From: Polaribacter sp. L3A8
GTDB lineage: Bacteria; Bacteroidota; Bacteroidia; Flavobacteriales; Flavobacteriaceae
Direction: 5' to 3'
DNA length: 64,000 nucleotides
Assembly (NCBI RefSeq): GCF_009796785.1
Contig: NZ_CP047026.1
Location: forward strand, 434,001 to 498,000
Shown here: one piece after another, positions 51,893-61,061 of the stretch
How the letters are laid out: every line of letters begins with the position of its first letter
Numbering within the stretch: position 1 is the stretch's first letter
Notes under the pieces: model-generated
Databases searched by the model: none
The model's input: the letters and a program-made list of their open reading frames with translations, nothing else
What the model was told of the DNA's origin: nothing
Position numbers and translations under genes: made by a program

Positions 51893-52025
51893 GCTAACGT
51901 TGTTGTTTATGGGAAAGTTGCGTTTAAAGTGAACGGATATTTTCCGCAGGAAAATAGAAGTTTACATAAATGCAACTAACTTTGGTAAAGCACTAATTTA
52001 GCAATTTTTTATAAACGGTGTTGGC
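51893..52025. repeat. attC-like structured element between two orphan genes
   Basis: Outer arms GCTAACGTTG (51893-51902) and CGGTGTTGGC (52016-52025) are imperfectly complementary. Inside, AGTTGC pairs with GCAACT (51916-51921, 51972-51977), TTTA with TAAA, and ATTTTCC with GGAAAAT around a 3-base loop (51939-51955). This arrangement, terminal AAC/GTT-type arms and a nested stem with unpaired bases, resembles integron attC sites, but the outer motifs miss the strict RYYYAAC/GTTRRRY consensus by one base each. Confidence 0.5.
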
Positions 52026-52030
52026 TACTT

Positions 52031-52639
52031 TTATTCTTTAAAGCCTATTTTATTTTTGTTTTTTTTAGCTTTTATTAATTCAGATTTTAATTGTTCAAAC
52101 TCTAAATCTGAAATCACTTTCCTTTCTTTTAACCAATTTATATTCATTAGTTGTGGTTCAATTGGCATATCTAAGTCTATTTTACCATATTTATTTTTTA
52201 GGGTTAGATTAACTTTTTCAGAAAGCTCATTTATAAAGTTTTTTACATTTTTTTCATCCGGTTTAGTTCTAAATAATTCGATATATCCATTATTTATGGT
52301 AGGAATAATAATAACATTTTTTGATTTTAAGAATGTAATTAATCCTGAAATTAAACTTGCACCAAACAGAAATATCAAAACTCCAAACAAACCATTATCA
52401 TTTTGTTCATAATTGGCAGGATTGAATAGGTTTATTAAAAAGAAAACACCAAAAAAAAGAGTAATAATAAGCATAAGATTATCTGTCGTTTTTTTGTATA
52501 TCAATCTTGAAATATCTAATTCTTCCAAGTTGATTATAATCTCCTCAGAACTAGTCAAATTTTTATTTTTCAATTTGATTCGATCTTCCTCCAGAGTGAT
52601 TTCTTTTTTTAAAAATAATTTTTTTTGTATTAACTTCAT
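52031..52639 (-). CDS. Membrane protein with SHOCT-like C-terminus, 202 aa
   Basis: I do not recognise a family. Two hydrophobic segments near residues 58-75 and 85-107 (LMLIITLFFGVFFLINLF, FGVLIFLFGASLISGLITFL) suggest a hairpin membrane anchor. The C-terminus (INWLKERKVISDLEFEQLKSELI) resembles SHOCT-type short domains. It lies just upstream of the attC-like element, oriented as a gene cassette would be. Confidence 0.65.
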   Translation of the reverse strand: MKLIQKKLFLKKEITLEEDRIKLKNKNLTSSEEIIINLEELDISRLIYKKTTDNLMLIITLFFGVFFLINLFNPANYEQNDNGLFGVLIFLFGASLISGLITFLKSKNVIIIPTINNGYIELFRTKPDEKNVKNFINELSEKVNLTLKNKYGKIDLDMPIEPQLMNINWLKERKVISDLEFEQLKSELIKAKKNKNKIGFKE

Positions 52640-53147
52640 ATTTTATAATTGTACACAACTACTTATATAGCTTAATAAACAAGTTATATAATACTAAAAA
52701 GGAGGGATGTTAATACCTTTTAAAGGTATTATACAGCTTTAATATTGCGTGTTTTTAATAAGTAGACCAATGTAGTTCCTTTTTACTAATTGTGAAAGAT
52801 TCATGCTAACAAATATTTCTTTTTACAGATGTATACAGCTCTTTACAGGTACAAAACATTGGTTTTATAGTGGTTTTGTTAGGGTAGGTTAGGGTGTGTG
52901 TTTTTTAAAAACATACTTTTGGAAAGCAAACAAGTAGCCGCTTTAAATAAACAGAATACCGCTATGCTATTGTTTGCTTATTTTAATAACAATTGTCATC
53001 TATAAAAAGCTAGTATTGGTATATAAAATACCGTAAAACATCAATTATGTGGCAGCAAAAGCCTAAATAGTTTTACCTTTGGTTTACAGAGGGACACTCC
53101 AATAGTTCTCTATGAATTTTTCAGTTTTAGAATAGAATATTAAACCA
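52640..53147. other. Non-coding interval, 508 bases, with a 21-base palindrome
   Basis: TAATACCTTT, a central T, and AAAGGTATTA (52711-52731) form a perfect dyad with ten-base arms, which suggests a DNA-binding site. A short TTAGGG-type tandem near 52878 seems accidental. The interval should include the promoter for the LytS/LytTR pair. Confidence 0.5.
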
Positions 53148-54185
53148 ATGTACAAGAATAAAAGAATAACCGTATTATCGCATATGCTCGTTTGGTTAAC
53201 ACTAATCTGTTTGCCTTATTTATTGTCTTACGGACAAGAACAAGATTTTAGTAGGGTAATTGCACATTTTTGGATTCCATTGTTCTTTTCTGCAATTATA
53301 TTTTACCTCAATTATTTTGTGCTAATAGATCGTTTTTTGTTTCCTAAAAAAATGCTCTATTTTATTATCATCAATGCAGGAGCAATTGTTTGTTTTTTAT
53401 ATTTAAAAGAATATATAGAAGATAATTTCTTTAAAGACATCATTAAAAAAAGTGTTGCAGGTGTAGAACGAGTAAGACCACCATTTAAAATAGCAATCTA
53501 CATACAAATACTATCATATCTAGCTCCCTTATTCTTTTCAATCGCTTTAAAATCTACAAAACGATGGATTAAAACAGAAGCAGAGCGTAAAGAAGCTGCT
53601 AATTTTAAATTAAAATCGGAGTTGCAGCATTTGCGTTATCAACTGCAACCACATTTCTTTTTTAACTCCTTAAATAATATTTATGCTTTGGTTGATATTT
53701 CGCCGGATCAGGCTAAAAAATCGATACATAGTTTAAGTAAGTTAATGCGTTATATGTTGTACGAAACAAATGAAGAATCCATTTCTTTATCTAAAGAAAT
53801 GGATTTTATGAAAAAATATATCGATTTAATGAAACTACGTGTTTCTGATAAAACTAAAGTAAATTATCATTTTCCATCAGAAGAAACAGGGATAAAAATA
53901 GCCCCTTTATTATTTATATCATTAATAGAAAATGCTTTTAAACATGGCGTATCTGCAAGTAAACCAGGTACAATTGAAATCAACATGACTTGTAGTAATA
54001 AAAAAGTATTGTTTGTGATAGAAAATGAAAATTTTCCTAAAAAGATGGATGATAAGAGTGGCTCTGGCATTGGGATACCTAATATAGAAAAACGTTTAGA
54101 ATTATTATATCCAAATAAAAATAGTTTTAAAACGGCTGTAACTAACAATCGTTTTGTAGCGGAATTAGAAATTGAAACGAACTAA
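53148..54185 (+). CDS. LytS-type sensor histidine kinase
   Basis: A 345-aa membrane sensor with four predicted membrane helices, then a His-kinase domain: ELQHLRYQLQPHFFFNSLNNIYALVD with the phosphoacceptor histidine, and a GHKL ATPase (LIENAFKHGVSA, GSGIGIPNIEKRLEL). No cytoplasmic sensor domain such as PAS or GAF. It overlaps functionally with the response regulator starting two bases later. Confidence 0.95.
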   Translation: MYKNKRITVLSHMLVWLTLICLPYLLSYGQEQDFSRVIAHFWIPLFFSAIIFYLNYFVLIDRFLFPKKMLYFIIINAGAIVCFLYLKEYIEDNFFKDIIKKSVAGVERVRPPFKIAIYIQILSYLAPLFFSIALKSTKRWIKTEAERKEAANFKLKSELQHLRYQLQPHFFFNSLNNIYALVDISPDQAKKSIHSLSKLMRYMLYETNEESISLSKEMDFMKKYIDLMKLRVSDKTKVNYHFPSEETGIKIAPLLFISLIENAFKHGVSASKPGTIEINMTCSNKKVLFVIENENFPKKMDDKSGSGIGIPNIEKRLELLYPNKNSFKTAVTNNRFVAELEIETN

Positions 54186-54187
54186 AT

Positions 54188-54922
54188 ATGAGCAACTTAA
54201 AAATATCTTGTGTTATTGTAGATGATGAACCTATGGCACTTAATTTAGTGGAAAGTTATGTAGAAAAAACACCTTTTCTAGTGCTAAAAAAGAAGTGTAG
54301 TAGCGCCATTGAAGCCATGGAGTTTATTAAAAATGAGCCTGTAGATTTGTTGTTTTTAGACATTCAAATGCCCGATTTAACAGGTATTGAGTTTTCTAAA
54401 ATGTTGCCTAAAGAAACTCGTGTTATTTTTACTACTGCTTTTGATCAATATGCATTAGAAGGTTTTAAAGTAGAAGCTTTAGATTACCTTTTAAAACCTT
54501 TTGATTATGCCGAGTTTCTAGCGGCAGCTAATAAAGCAAATACATGGTTTGAGTTGGTAAAAGGAAAACAACAAAAAGTGGTTTCTGAAGAAAAAGAGTT
54601 TCTTTTTGTAAAATCTGAATACAAACAATTGCGTATTAAATTGGCAGATGTCTTGTATTTTGAAGGCTTAAAAGACTATATAAAAATATGGGTAAAAGAC
54701 AATCCGAAAGCTATTTTAACGCTTATGAGTTTAAAGTCTTTAGAAGAAGAATTACCAGAAACTCATTTTATGCGAGTGCACCGTTCTTTTATTGTTTCAC
54801 TAAAAAATGTTGAAGTTATAGAGCGTAGTCAGATTATTATCAACAACCAACGTATTACTGTTTCTGAACAATACAAACCTAAGTTTTTGGAGTTTGTGAA
54901 TAATAATTCTTTAAATAATTAA
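54188..54922 (+). CDS. LytTR-family response regulator
   Basis: A 244-aa regulator: receiver with CVIVDDEPMA, DLLFLDIQMPDLTG (phosphoacceptor D) and LDYLLKPF; a LytTR DNA-binding domain (KSEYKQLRIKLADVLYFEGLKDYIKIW, MRVHRSFIV). It follows the LytS-type gene by two bases and forms a standard two-component pair. The target genes are unknown, but the small lipoprotein downstream is a candidate. Confidence 0.96.
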   Translation: MSNLKISCVIVDDEPMALNLVESYVEKTPFLVLKKKCSSAIEAMEFIKNEPVDLLFLDIQMPDLTGIEFSKMLPKETRVIFTTAFDQYALEGFKVEALDYLLKPFDYAEFLAAANKANTWFELVKGKQQKVVSEEKEFLFVKSEYKQLRIKLADVLYFEGLKDYIKIWVKDNPKAILTLMSLKSLEEELPETHFMRVHRSFIVSLKNVEVIERSQIIINNQRITVSEQYKPKFLEFVNNNSLNN

Positions 54923-54934
54923 GAGTTTTTTAGT

Positions 54935-54981
<47 letters not shown>

Positions 54982-55040
54982 ATTAATAGGTGAAAATGCT
55001 ATGTTTGTCTATTTCATTTTATCAACCTAATGGTTAAAAC

Positions 55041-55048
55041 TACTTTTG
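55041..55048 (+). promoter_or_regulatory. -7 element of the small lipoprotein gene
   Basis: TACTTTTG matches TAnnTTTG exactly and lies 30 bases before the ATG. No -33 TTG at good spacing. Confidence 0.5.
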
Positions 55049-55077
55049 TGGCAACATAAAATCATAAATACAAAATC

Positions 55078-55380
55078 ATGAAGAAAACCGTATTATCAGT
55101 CCTTTTAGTGGGTACAATGTTTAGTTGTAATAGTATTAAAAACATTGGGTCATCAACAAACATTCAGCAAGCTGCAACTTTATTAGGTTCTTTAAGTTCA
55201 AACTCTACTGTACAGCAAATTTCTAGTCTTTTTACTTTATTAGACACAAACAAAGATGAGGCTATTAGCTCTACAGAAGCTATTGGTTCTGTAGCAGAAA
55301 ACTTTAATGTACTAGATACAGATAGTGATGCTAGCTTAAATCTTACTGAATTAACTGGTTTATTAGCTTTATTGAAATAA
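55078..55380 (+). CDS. Small EF-hand-like lipoprotein, 100 aa
   Basis: A lipobox at GTMFSC (C17) indicates an envelope lipoprotein. Two DxDxDG-like loops are visible (DTNKDEAISSTE and DTDSDASLNLTE), suggesting calcium binding, with the last position of each loop occupied by glutamate. The rest is serine-rich helix. It follows the microsatellite and the LytTR regulator and may be one of that regulator's targets. Confidence 0.85.
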   Translation: MKKTVLSVLLVGTMFSCNSIKNIGSSTNIQQAATLLGSLSSNSTVQQISSLFTLLDTNKDEAISSTEAIGSVAENFNVLDTDSDASLNLTELTGLLALLK

Positions 55381-55400
55381 TAGCTTAAATGTTAGTACTT

Positions 55401-55437
55401 AAAAAGGCATACTTTTAAAAGTATGCCTTTTTTTTGA
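55401..55437 (+). terminator. Terminator of the EF-hand lipoprotein gene
   Basis: AAAAAGGCATACTTT pairs with AAAGTATGCCTTTTT, followed by more T. Confidence 0.9.
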
Positions 55438-55611
55438 TATCAAATGAACAGAAACACTTTATAAAATAGTTTTAGTATCGTCTATAAAATCATGCTGTTT
55501 GTAGATAGAATTGAGGCATTTGTCTATCTGTTTAAAAAGTCATTAAACCGTGCTTATAATATACAGTCTTAGTAGTGTAACAAAGAAAGTTTAATTTAAA
55601 ACATTAATATT

Positions 55612-56238
55612 ATGAAAGCATTTATAAAATCATTTGTATTACCATCGTTATTTATTGTAGCTGTTGCAACAAGCGTTTCTGCACAGACACGTAGAACTAC
55701 AACAACTAAAAAAACACCGGTAAAAACAACCAGAACCACCACAACAACAAGAACTACAACAACACCTAAAAAAAGTACTTCTAGTAAACGAATTGCAAGT
55801 AAAAATGTAACGTATAAAAAGCCAACAAAAAAAGTGGTTTCGGTAAGAAACGTACCTAATAGAACTGTTGTAAAACATAATAACCAAAATTACTATTATG
55901 CAAATAATAAGTATTACACACAATCTAGAGGTCGTTATATTGTTATAGCTCCAAAAATTGGCTTTAGAGTTAGAGTTTTACCAACAAACTATAAAAGAAT
56001 TAGGTTTAATAATTACAACTATTATAATGTAAATGGTACTTTTTACATACATGTAAATAATGAATACGAGGTAGTAGAGCCAGAAGTAGGTACAGTTGTA
56101 TATGAGTTACCAAATGATTATGAAAAAGTAGTAATAGATGGTCAAACGTATTACGAATACGCAAATATTTTATACGAAAAAGTTCAGGTAGATGGTACTA
56201 GAGCTTATGAAGTGGTAGGTGTTATAGATATGGATTAA
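55612..56238 (+). CDS. Secreted Thr/Lys-rich protein with DUF6515-like C-terminus
   Basis: A signal peptide (KAFIKSFVLPSLFIVAVATSVSAQ) is followed by a threonine- and lysine-rich low-complexity stretch (TRRTTTTKKTPVKTTRTTTTTRTTTT, about 26-55), probably an extended linker. The C-terminal half repeats YYYANNKYYTQ, YYNVNGTFYIHVNN and YYEYANILYEKVQVDG, each with a Y-rich beta hairpin, as in the DUF6515-type cell-envelope proteins (identification from memory). The function is unknown; a wall-associated or surface structural role is likely. Confidence 0.75.
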   Translation: MKAFIKSFVLPSLFIVAVATSVSAQTRRTTTTKKTPVKTTRTTTTTRTTTTPKKSTSSKRIASKNVTYKKPTKKVVSVRNVPNRTVVKHNNQNYYYANNKYYTQSRGRYIVIAPKIGFRVRVLPTNYKRIRFNNYNYYNVNGTFYIHVNNEYEVVEPEVGTVVYELPNDYEKVVIDGQTYYEYANILYEKVQVDGTRAYEVVGVIDMD

Positions 56239-56256
56239 GACCCATAAATTGATTCG

Positions 56257-56294
56257 AAAAAAGGAGTATAATTTTTAATGATACTCCTTTTTTT
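56257..56294. terminator. Terminator between the Thr-rich protein and MscS genes
   Basis: AAAAAAGGAGTAT pairs with ATACTCCTTTTTT around a 12-base loop; the A and T runs on each side allow use from both strands of the convergent pair. Confidence 0.88.
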
Positions 56295-56332
56295 ATGTTC
56301 TTAAAATAATAGACTCCACTAAAATAGATGAA

Positions 56333-57583
56333 CTATTTTTTAGAATTGTTAAAATTAGAACTATTAGGCAATTCAAAAATTTCTAAATTAAAATAAGGAA
56401 CAGAGGCAATTACATGATCAAAAATATCAGACATAATGTACTCGTAATTTTTCCAACGTTTGTCATTACTAAAAGCATAAATTTCTATAGGAATTCCTTG
56501 TGTTCCAGGAGCTAATTGACGTACCATAATCATCATGTCATTATTAGTACCAGAATGATTTTCTATATAAGTTTCTATATATTTTCTAAAAACACCAATA
56601 TTGGTAAGGTTTCTACCATTTAAAAGCAATTCTTTATTGATGTTATTTTTTTGGTTATACTCATCAATATTAGCCTGACGTGTTTCTAAATAAGTGGTAA
56701 TAGACTGGATTTTTTTCAAATTATTTACCTCCTTTGTCGATAAATGATGAATACTATCCATATTAATATTTAGCGATCTTTTTATTCGTCTACCATCAGC
56801 GTCTGTCATTCCTCTCCAGTTTTTAAAAGAATCAGAAATTAACGCATAAGTAGGAATTGTAGTAATTGTTTTATCAAAATTTTGAACCTTTACGGTAGAT
56901 AAATTAATTTCGATAACATCTCCATCTGCTCCGTATTTTTCAAAGGTAATCCAATCTCCAATTCGTACCATATCATTAATAGAAACCTGAATACTTGCAA
57001 CAAAACCTAAAATGGTATCCTTAAAAATTAAAAGAATAACTGCAGATGCAGCTCCAATAGTGGTAATAAATTTAATAAACTCGATGCCGGTAATTATTGC
57101 AAAGGCAGATAAGATTCCGAAAACCCAAGAAAAAATCATAAATACCTGTATGTAGCTATCTATGGGCTTGTCTTTTAAACGAGGTACTGTTTTTAGGTAG
57201 TCTTTAAGCGCATTTAAAACACTTCGTACAATCCAAAGTATTAGAACAATGGTAAATACTTCTAATCCTTTTTGAATGATGTTTTCAATATATTGAAAAT
57301 CTATAAATACTAAAGGAGTAAATTCTAAAGCAAAAATTAACGGAATGATATGCGCTATATTTCTTGGTACTTTGTTTTTTACTAATAAATCATCAAAATT
57401 AGTTTTACTCTTAATAGCAAACTGTGTAAATAATTGTATTATAATTTTTTTAATGATAAAATCGATTAAAAAAGTAATAATTAATACGCCTGTTAGCAAA
57501 GTAAACATATTTATATATGTTGCTAGCGTAGTAGAAGTACCTGCTGTTACTAAATAATCGTATAATAGATGTTCAATTTTCAT
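56333..57583 (-). CDS. Mechanosensitive channel, MscS family
   Basis: A 416-aa protein with about five membrane helices and the MscS pore and beta domain: TTIGAASAVILLIFKDTILGFVASIQVSINDMVRIGDWITF, the FKDT...IGDWI signature. It resembles the YnaI/YbdG group by length. It releases osmolytes during hypo-osmotic shock. Confidence 0.93.
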   Translation of the reverse strand: MKIEHLLYDYLVTAGTSTTLATYINMFTLLTGVLIITFLIDFIIKKIIIQLFTQFAIKSKTNFDDLLVKNKVPRNIAHIIPLIFALEFTPLVFIDFQYIENIIQKGLEVFTIVLILWIVRSVLNALKDYLKTVPRLKDKPIDSYIQVFMIFSWVFGILSAFAIITGIEFIKFITTIGAASAVILLIFKDTILGFVASIQVSINDMVRIGDWITFEKYGADGDVIEINLSTVKVQNFDKTITTIPTYALISDSFKNWRGMTDADGRRIKRSLNINMDSIHHLSTKEVNNLKKIQSITTYLETRQANIDEYNQKNNINKELLLNGRNLTNIGVFRKYIETYIENHSGTNNDMMIMVRQLAPGTQGIPIEIYAFSNDKRWKNYEYIMSDIFDHVIASVPYFNLEIFELPNSSNFNNSKK

Positions 57584-57637
57584 GTGTGTACAATTTTTAA
57601 AGAAAGTCTATTTGTTTTAAAATAGTATTCTTAATAA

Positions 57638-58276
57638 TTAAAATGTATGACGTTGTTCATCGATAGAAGAAGCACTTAGTAATTGATTAAACAATTTAAT
57701 ACTATCAAAGTTTTGTGTAATTGCTGTAGCTACGGCAACACCAGAAATACCTGTTTCTAAAATAGCTGTAATATCATCTGTAATAATTTCTCCTTCACCA
57801 ATTATTGGGGTTTCGGTTTTTAAAGCATCTAAAATAACCGTAAAACCATTTAAACCTAAAATAGTTGGTATATTTTCTTTTTCTGATGAAACTCTAAACG
57901 GACTTAAAGTAATATAATCTACTTTTTTACTAAGTAAGGTTTCACAATCTTGTAAGGTATTTGCAGTTGCACCTACAATTTGCCAAGTATACAAATGCTC
58001 TAAAGCTGTTGTTGCGCAAAAATCTATATTTTCTAAATGCACACCATCTGCTTTTACTTCTTTTGCTATTTTGTAATGATTGTTTAAAATTAACCTTGTT
58101 TGAAAGTGAGACGTAATTTCTCTAGCTTCTTTTGCTAATTTTAAATATTTTTTTTCAGAAACACCATTTATACGTAATTGTACTAATTCTGCACCAGATG
58201 AACACGCTTTCTGAATATTTTCTAAATGTTCTTTTGGAGAGTTTCCTTGAGATATGTAATGTAATTTAGGAATCAT
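57638..58276 (-). CDS. Thiamine phosphate synthase/TenI-like protein
   Basis: A 212-aa TIM barrel with LVQLRINGVSEKKYLKLAKEA at the first half and VDYITLSPFRVSSEKENIPTILGLNGF at the phosphate loop. The ThiE-typical GPIFPTxTK is altered to SPFRVSSEK, so it may be the regulatory or TenI-like paralogue rather than the biosynthetic enzyme. It stands 53 bases from the DEAD-like gene on the same strand. Confidence 0.85.
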   Translation of the reverse strand: MIPKLHYISQGNSPKEHLENIQKACSSGAELVQLRINGVSEKKYLKLAKEAREITSHFQTRLILNNHYKIAKEVKADGVHLENIDFCATTALEHLYTWQIVGATANTLQDCETLLSKKVDYITLSPFRVSSEKENIPTILGLNGFTVILDALKTETPIIGEGEIITDDITAILETGISGVAVATAITQNFDSIKLFNQLLSASSIDEQRHTF

Positions 58277-58328
58277 TGTGTGCGTTTTTATAATTGAGAA
58301 TGATTAAAAAAAAGGTATTTGCTTAAGA

Positions 58329-58943
58329 TTACTTAACAGATACTACTTTAGCAAATTGCATAAAATAATCTTCGAATCGTTTTAACATCGGATTCATTTT
58401 TTCTGAATACAATACATACTGGCATTTATGAATACTTTGTGTAATAGCCATTACTGCGGCATACGCTGTTTTTTCAACTAAAAACTCAGCATCATCAATA
58501 TTAAAAATCTTTAATTGTGTGGTATTTAAACCTTCTAATAAAAGCAATTTATTTACGGTTTTAGGTGTGGCAATTAAAATATCTACACCTTCAAATATTT
58601 CAGATTTTAGCAAATCGATATGTTCTCTATCATCACAAGCATAAACTCTTACAGCATCATATTTACTCAGCTTAATAAATTCATCATGCAACGCTAATGC
58701 CTTTTCTGAGTTTTCTACTAAAACCAACGCTCTAGGAGCAGCACCAACTTCTTGGCATTTTAGTTTGTGCAAAGTAGTTAATACAAGTGTGGTTGTTTTG
58801 CCACTATCTTTTGGTGCTGTACAATACACATTAGCACCACTTTTTATAAGAGGTATACTTTTACTCTGAAACGGAGTAGGTGTTGTTATTTCTAAAGATT
58901 CTAAAATTTCTTTAATATCAGCATGTAATTTTTTAAAAGGCAT
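58329..58943 (-). CDS. DEAD-box-like protein with one RecA domain only
   Basis: A 204-aa protein that matches only the first RecA domain of DEAD-box helicases: a Q motif (TTPTPFQSKSI), Walker A-like APKDSGKT (43-50), the LVLVENSEKALALHDEF block, DILIATPKTV, and motif II as DDAE (150-153) in place of DEAD. Motifs IV-VI and the whole second domain are absent, and no frameshifted remainder follows. It is unlikely to be a processive helicase; it may be a regulator or RNA-binding factor, or a remnant. Confidence 0.85.
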   Translation of the reverse strand: MPFKKLHADIKEILESLEITTPTPFQSKSIPLIKSGANVYCTAPKDSGKTTTLVLTTLHKLKCQEVGAAPRALVLVENSEKALALHDEFIKLSKYDAVRVYACDDREHIDLLKSEIFEGVDILIATPKTVNKLLLLEGLNTTQLKIFNIDDAEFLVEKTAYAAVMAITQSIHKCQYVLYSEKMNPMLKRFEDYFMQFAKVVSVK

Positions 58944-59093
58944 ATCTAGTAAAAAGGTAATTATTTATAGTAAAAATGAAGGCAAAGATACAATTAAATT
59001 GATGTACTTATTTCTTTGTGTGCAGCATTTTAGTTAAAGTATATATTGTGAAAAATGGAATTAATATTTTATCTTTAAGTTTTAATTTTTTAT

Positions 59094-59522
59094 ATGACAA
59101 TTACAGATTTTACAATACGTCTTCTTACGGCATTATTTGCAGGATTAATCATAGGTTTTGAGCGTCAATGGCATCAAAAATCAGCTGGTTTAAAAACTAA
59201 TATGCTCGTGGCAACAGGTGCTTCTATTTTTGTTTTATTATCATTTATTTTAAAAAATGATGATACAACAATAGATGTTACAAGAATTATTGCACAGGTA
59301 ATAACAGGTATTGGTTTTTTAGGTGCAGGTGTTATTTTTAGAGAAGGCGTAAATGTACATGGATTGGGCTCTGCAGCCACCATTTGGTGTAGTGCCGCTA
59401 TTGGTTGCATTGCTGCTACTGGCTTGTATTTAGAAACCTTAATTTGTACTTTATTAGTGGTTCTTATCAACTCTTTTATTACACCTTTAGATAATTGGCT
59501 AAAAGACCGAAAAATGAAGTAA
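59094..59522 (+). CDS. MgtC/SapB-family membrane protein
   Basis: A 142-aa protein with about four membrane helices. ALFAGLIIGFERQWHQKSAGLKTNMLVATGASIFVLLS is the MgtC signature, including the conserved ERQ and GLKT. This is the short form without the C-terminal cytoplasmic domain. MgtC proteins affect growth in low magnesium and ATP homeostasis. Confidence 0.93.
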   Translation: MTITDFTIRLLTALFAGLIIGFERQWHQKSAGLKTNMLVATGASIFVLLSFILKNDDTTIDVTRIIAQVITGIGFLGAGVIFREGVNVHGLGSAATIWCSAAIGCIAATGLYLETLICTLLVVLINSFITPLDNWLKDRKMK

Positions 59523-59879
59523 AAACATTTTTATTTTTTCTGAACCTTCTTTTGTAAATACCATTCAGTATTCAATAAACAAGTAAATTGAATACCGAGG
59601 ATTTTAGTGTCTTTTTTTTATCATTACTAAAACGAAACCTGTAATGTAGCACTAAATCTATTGTAAAGTAAAGTCTAAATTTAAATGGACTTACTACTTC
59701 ATTAAAAAAATAACAGATTATTTGTTTATAAACACCTTGTTATAAGTTACGTTTTTATAACTGTCTTTTAAAAAGGGTATTTATACGTAAAATTTAATGC
59801 CTCCTGTTTTATAGTTTTATTGCATTGAAAATCAATTGATTAAATCTTTTTTTTGATTTAACTATAAAACATAAGTACT
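59523..59879. other. Non-coding interval with an inverted repeat
   Basis: GTATTCAAT (59569-59577) and ATTGAATAC (59588-59596) form a dyad whose outer bases continue with one mismatch. No T run follows, so it may be a regulator site or weak terminator after the mgtC-like gene. Nothing else seen. Confidence 0.45.
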
Positions 59880-61049
59880 ATGACAAAATATGATGTTATT
59901 GTTATTGGTGGTGGACCAATGGGGTTGGCTACAGCTGCAGAACTTTCTAATTCTAATAAACAAACTTTATTAGTAGATAAATATGGTTTTATCAATCAAA
60001 ATGGAAGTTCAGCCGGATTATCGAGACAATTTAGATTGCAATATGCGCAAAAATATATGGCTCAATTAGCGCTAGATTCCATTCCGTATTGGAATAATTT
60101 ACAAAAAACAACAAAAGATACACTTATGGATCATGTAGGTTCTTTGTGGTTTGGAGACCCTGCGTTGAGTTCTCAAGAAGGAGGAATAGGAGCTGCAATG
60201 ATAGTAATGGATGAATTAAATATTCCGTATAAAAAATTAAATGCCTCACAAATACAAGATCGATTTCCTTTTAAATCTATTCCAGAAATTTATCATGGAT
60301 TTTTTCAGAAAGATGGTGGTATTATAGATTTAGCTGCAACTCAAAAAGCATTACTCAATATTTGTATATCAGCACCAAATGTAACTTTATTAGAACATTC
60401 ACCCGTAACTAATATTCAATCCTTAGAAAACGGAAATATCATTGTATCTATAGATGGAGTCGATTTTATTACAGAAAAATTAGTACTTACTCCAGGAGCT
60501 TATATTAATGAACTTTTAAAATATTTAGGATTATCAATAGACATTGATATTTGGGAAATGTCGTCTGCCTATTATAAAGTAATTGAAGACATAAAATTAC
60601 CTACTTGGTTTGTTTTTCAGAAACCACAAGCAACAAGTTTGTTCTATGGTTTTCCAGAAGTAGATTGGGCGCATCCTGGGTATGTACGTGTGGCTCCAGA
60701 TATTCCGGATGCCATAATTCAAGATCCATCACAGAGAAGCCGTATTCCTAGTCAAAAAAGTTTAGAATTAAATGAAGCTTGGGTAAGAGATCACATGGAT
60801 GGTCTTGCACCAAAATCAGAATTTACGGCAACCTGTATCATTACATTGGTTAAAAATAGTAAAGAAGAATTGTACTTAGATACGCTTCCATCTTCAATAC
60901 CAAACAACAAAAATATCATTGTATATACAGGTGGTTGGGCTGCAAAATTTGTTCCTTTAATAGGAAAAATCCTTTCAGACTTAGTTTTAACAGAAACAAC
61001 ATCTTATGATATTTCTAACTTTAAAATAGCGTATAAAACTACTAACTAA
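59880..61049 (+). CDS. FAD-dependent oxidoreductase, sarcosine-oxidase-like
   Basis: A 389-aa DAO-family flavoprotein: VIVIGGGPMGLATAAELS (FAD-binding), NGSSAGLSRQFRLQYA (the MSOX-type substrate/flavin region, where covalent FAD is attached elsewhere at a cysteine), and C-terminal YTGGWAAKFVPLIGKILSDL. It probably oxidises an N-methyl amino acid or related amine, releasing H2O2. First of three rightward genes that appear to form a transcription unit reaching the window edge. Confidence 0.92.
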   Translation: MTKYDVIVIGGGPMGLATAAELSNSNKQTLLVDKYGFINQNGSSAGLSRQFRLQYAQKYMAQLALDSIPYWNNLQKTTKDTLMDHVGSLWFGDPALSSQEGGIGAAMIVMDELNIPYKKLNASQIQDRFPFKSIPEIYHGFFQKDGGIIDLAATQKALLNICISAPNVTLLEHSPVTNIQSLENGNIIVSIDGVDFITEKLVLTPGAYINELLKYLGLSIDIDIWEMSSAYYKVIEDIKLPTWFVFQKPQATSLFYGFPEVDWAHPGYVRVAPDIPDAIIQDPSQRSRIPSQKSLELNEAWVRDHMDGLAPKSEFTATCIITLVKNSKEELYLDTLPSSIPNNKNIIVYTGGWAAKFVPLIGKILSDLVLTETTSYDISNFKIAYKTTN

Positions 61050-61061
61050 ACATAAAATATA

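Noticed and set aside
52878..52897. TTAGGG-type tandem
   Set aside because: Only two degenerate copies; no functional meaning in a bacterial chromosome.
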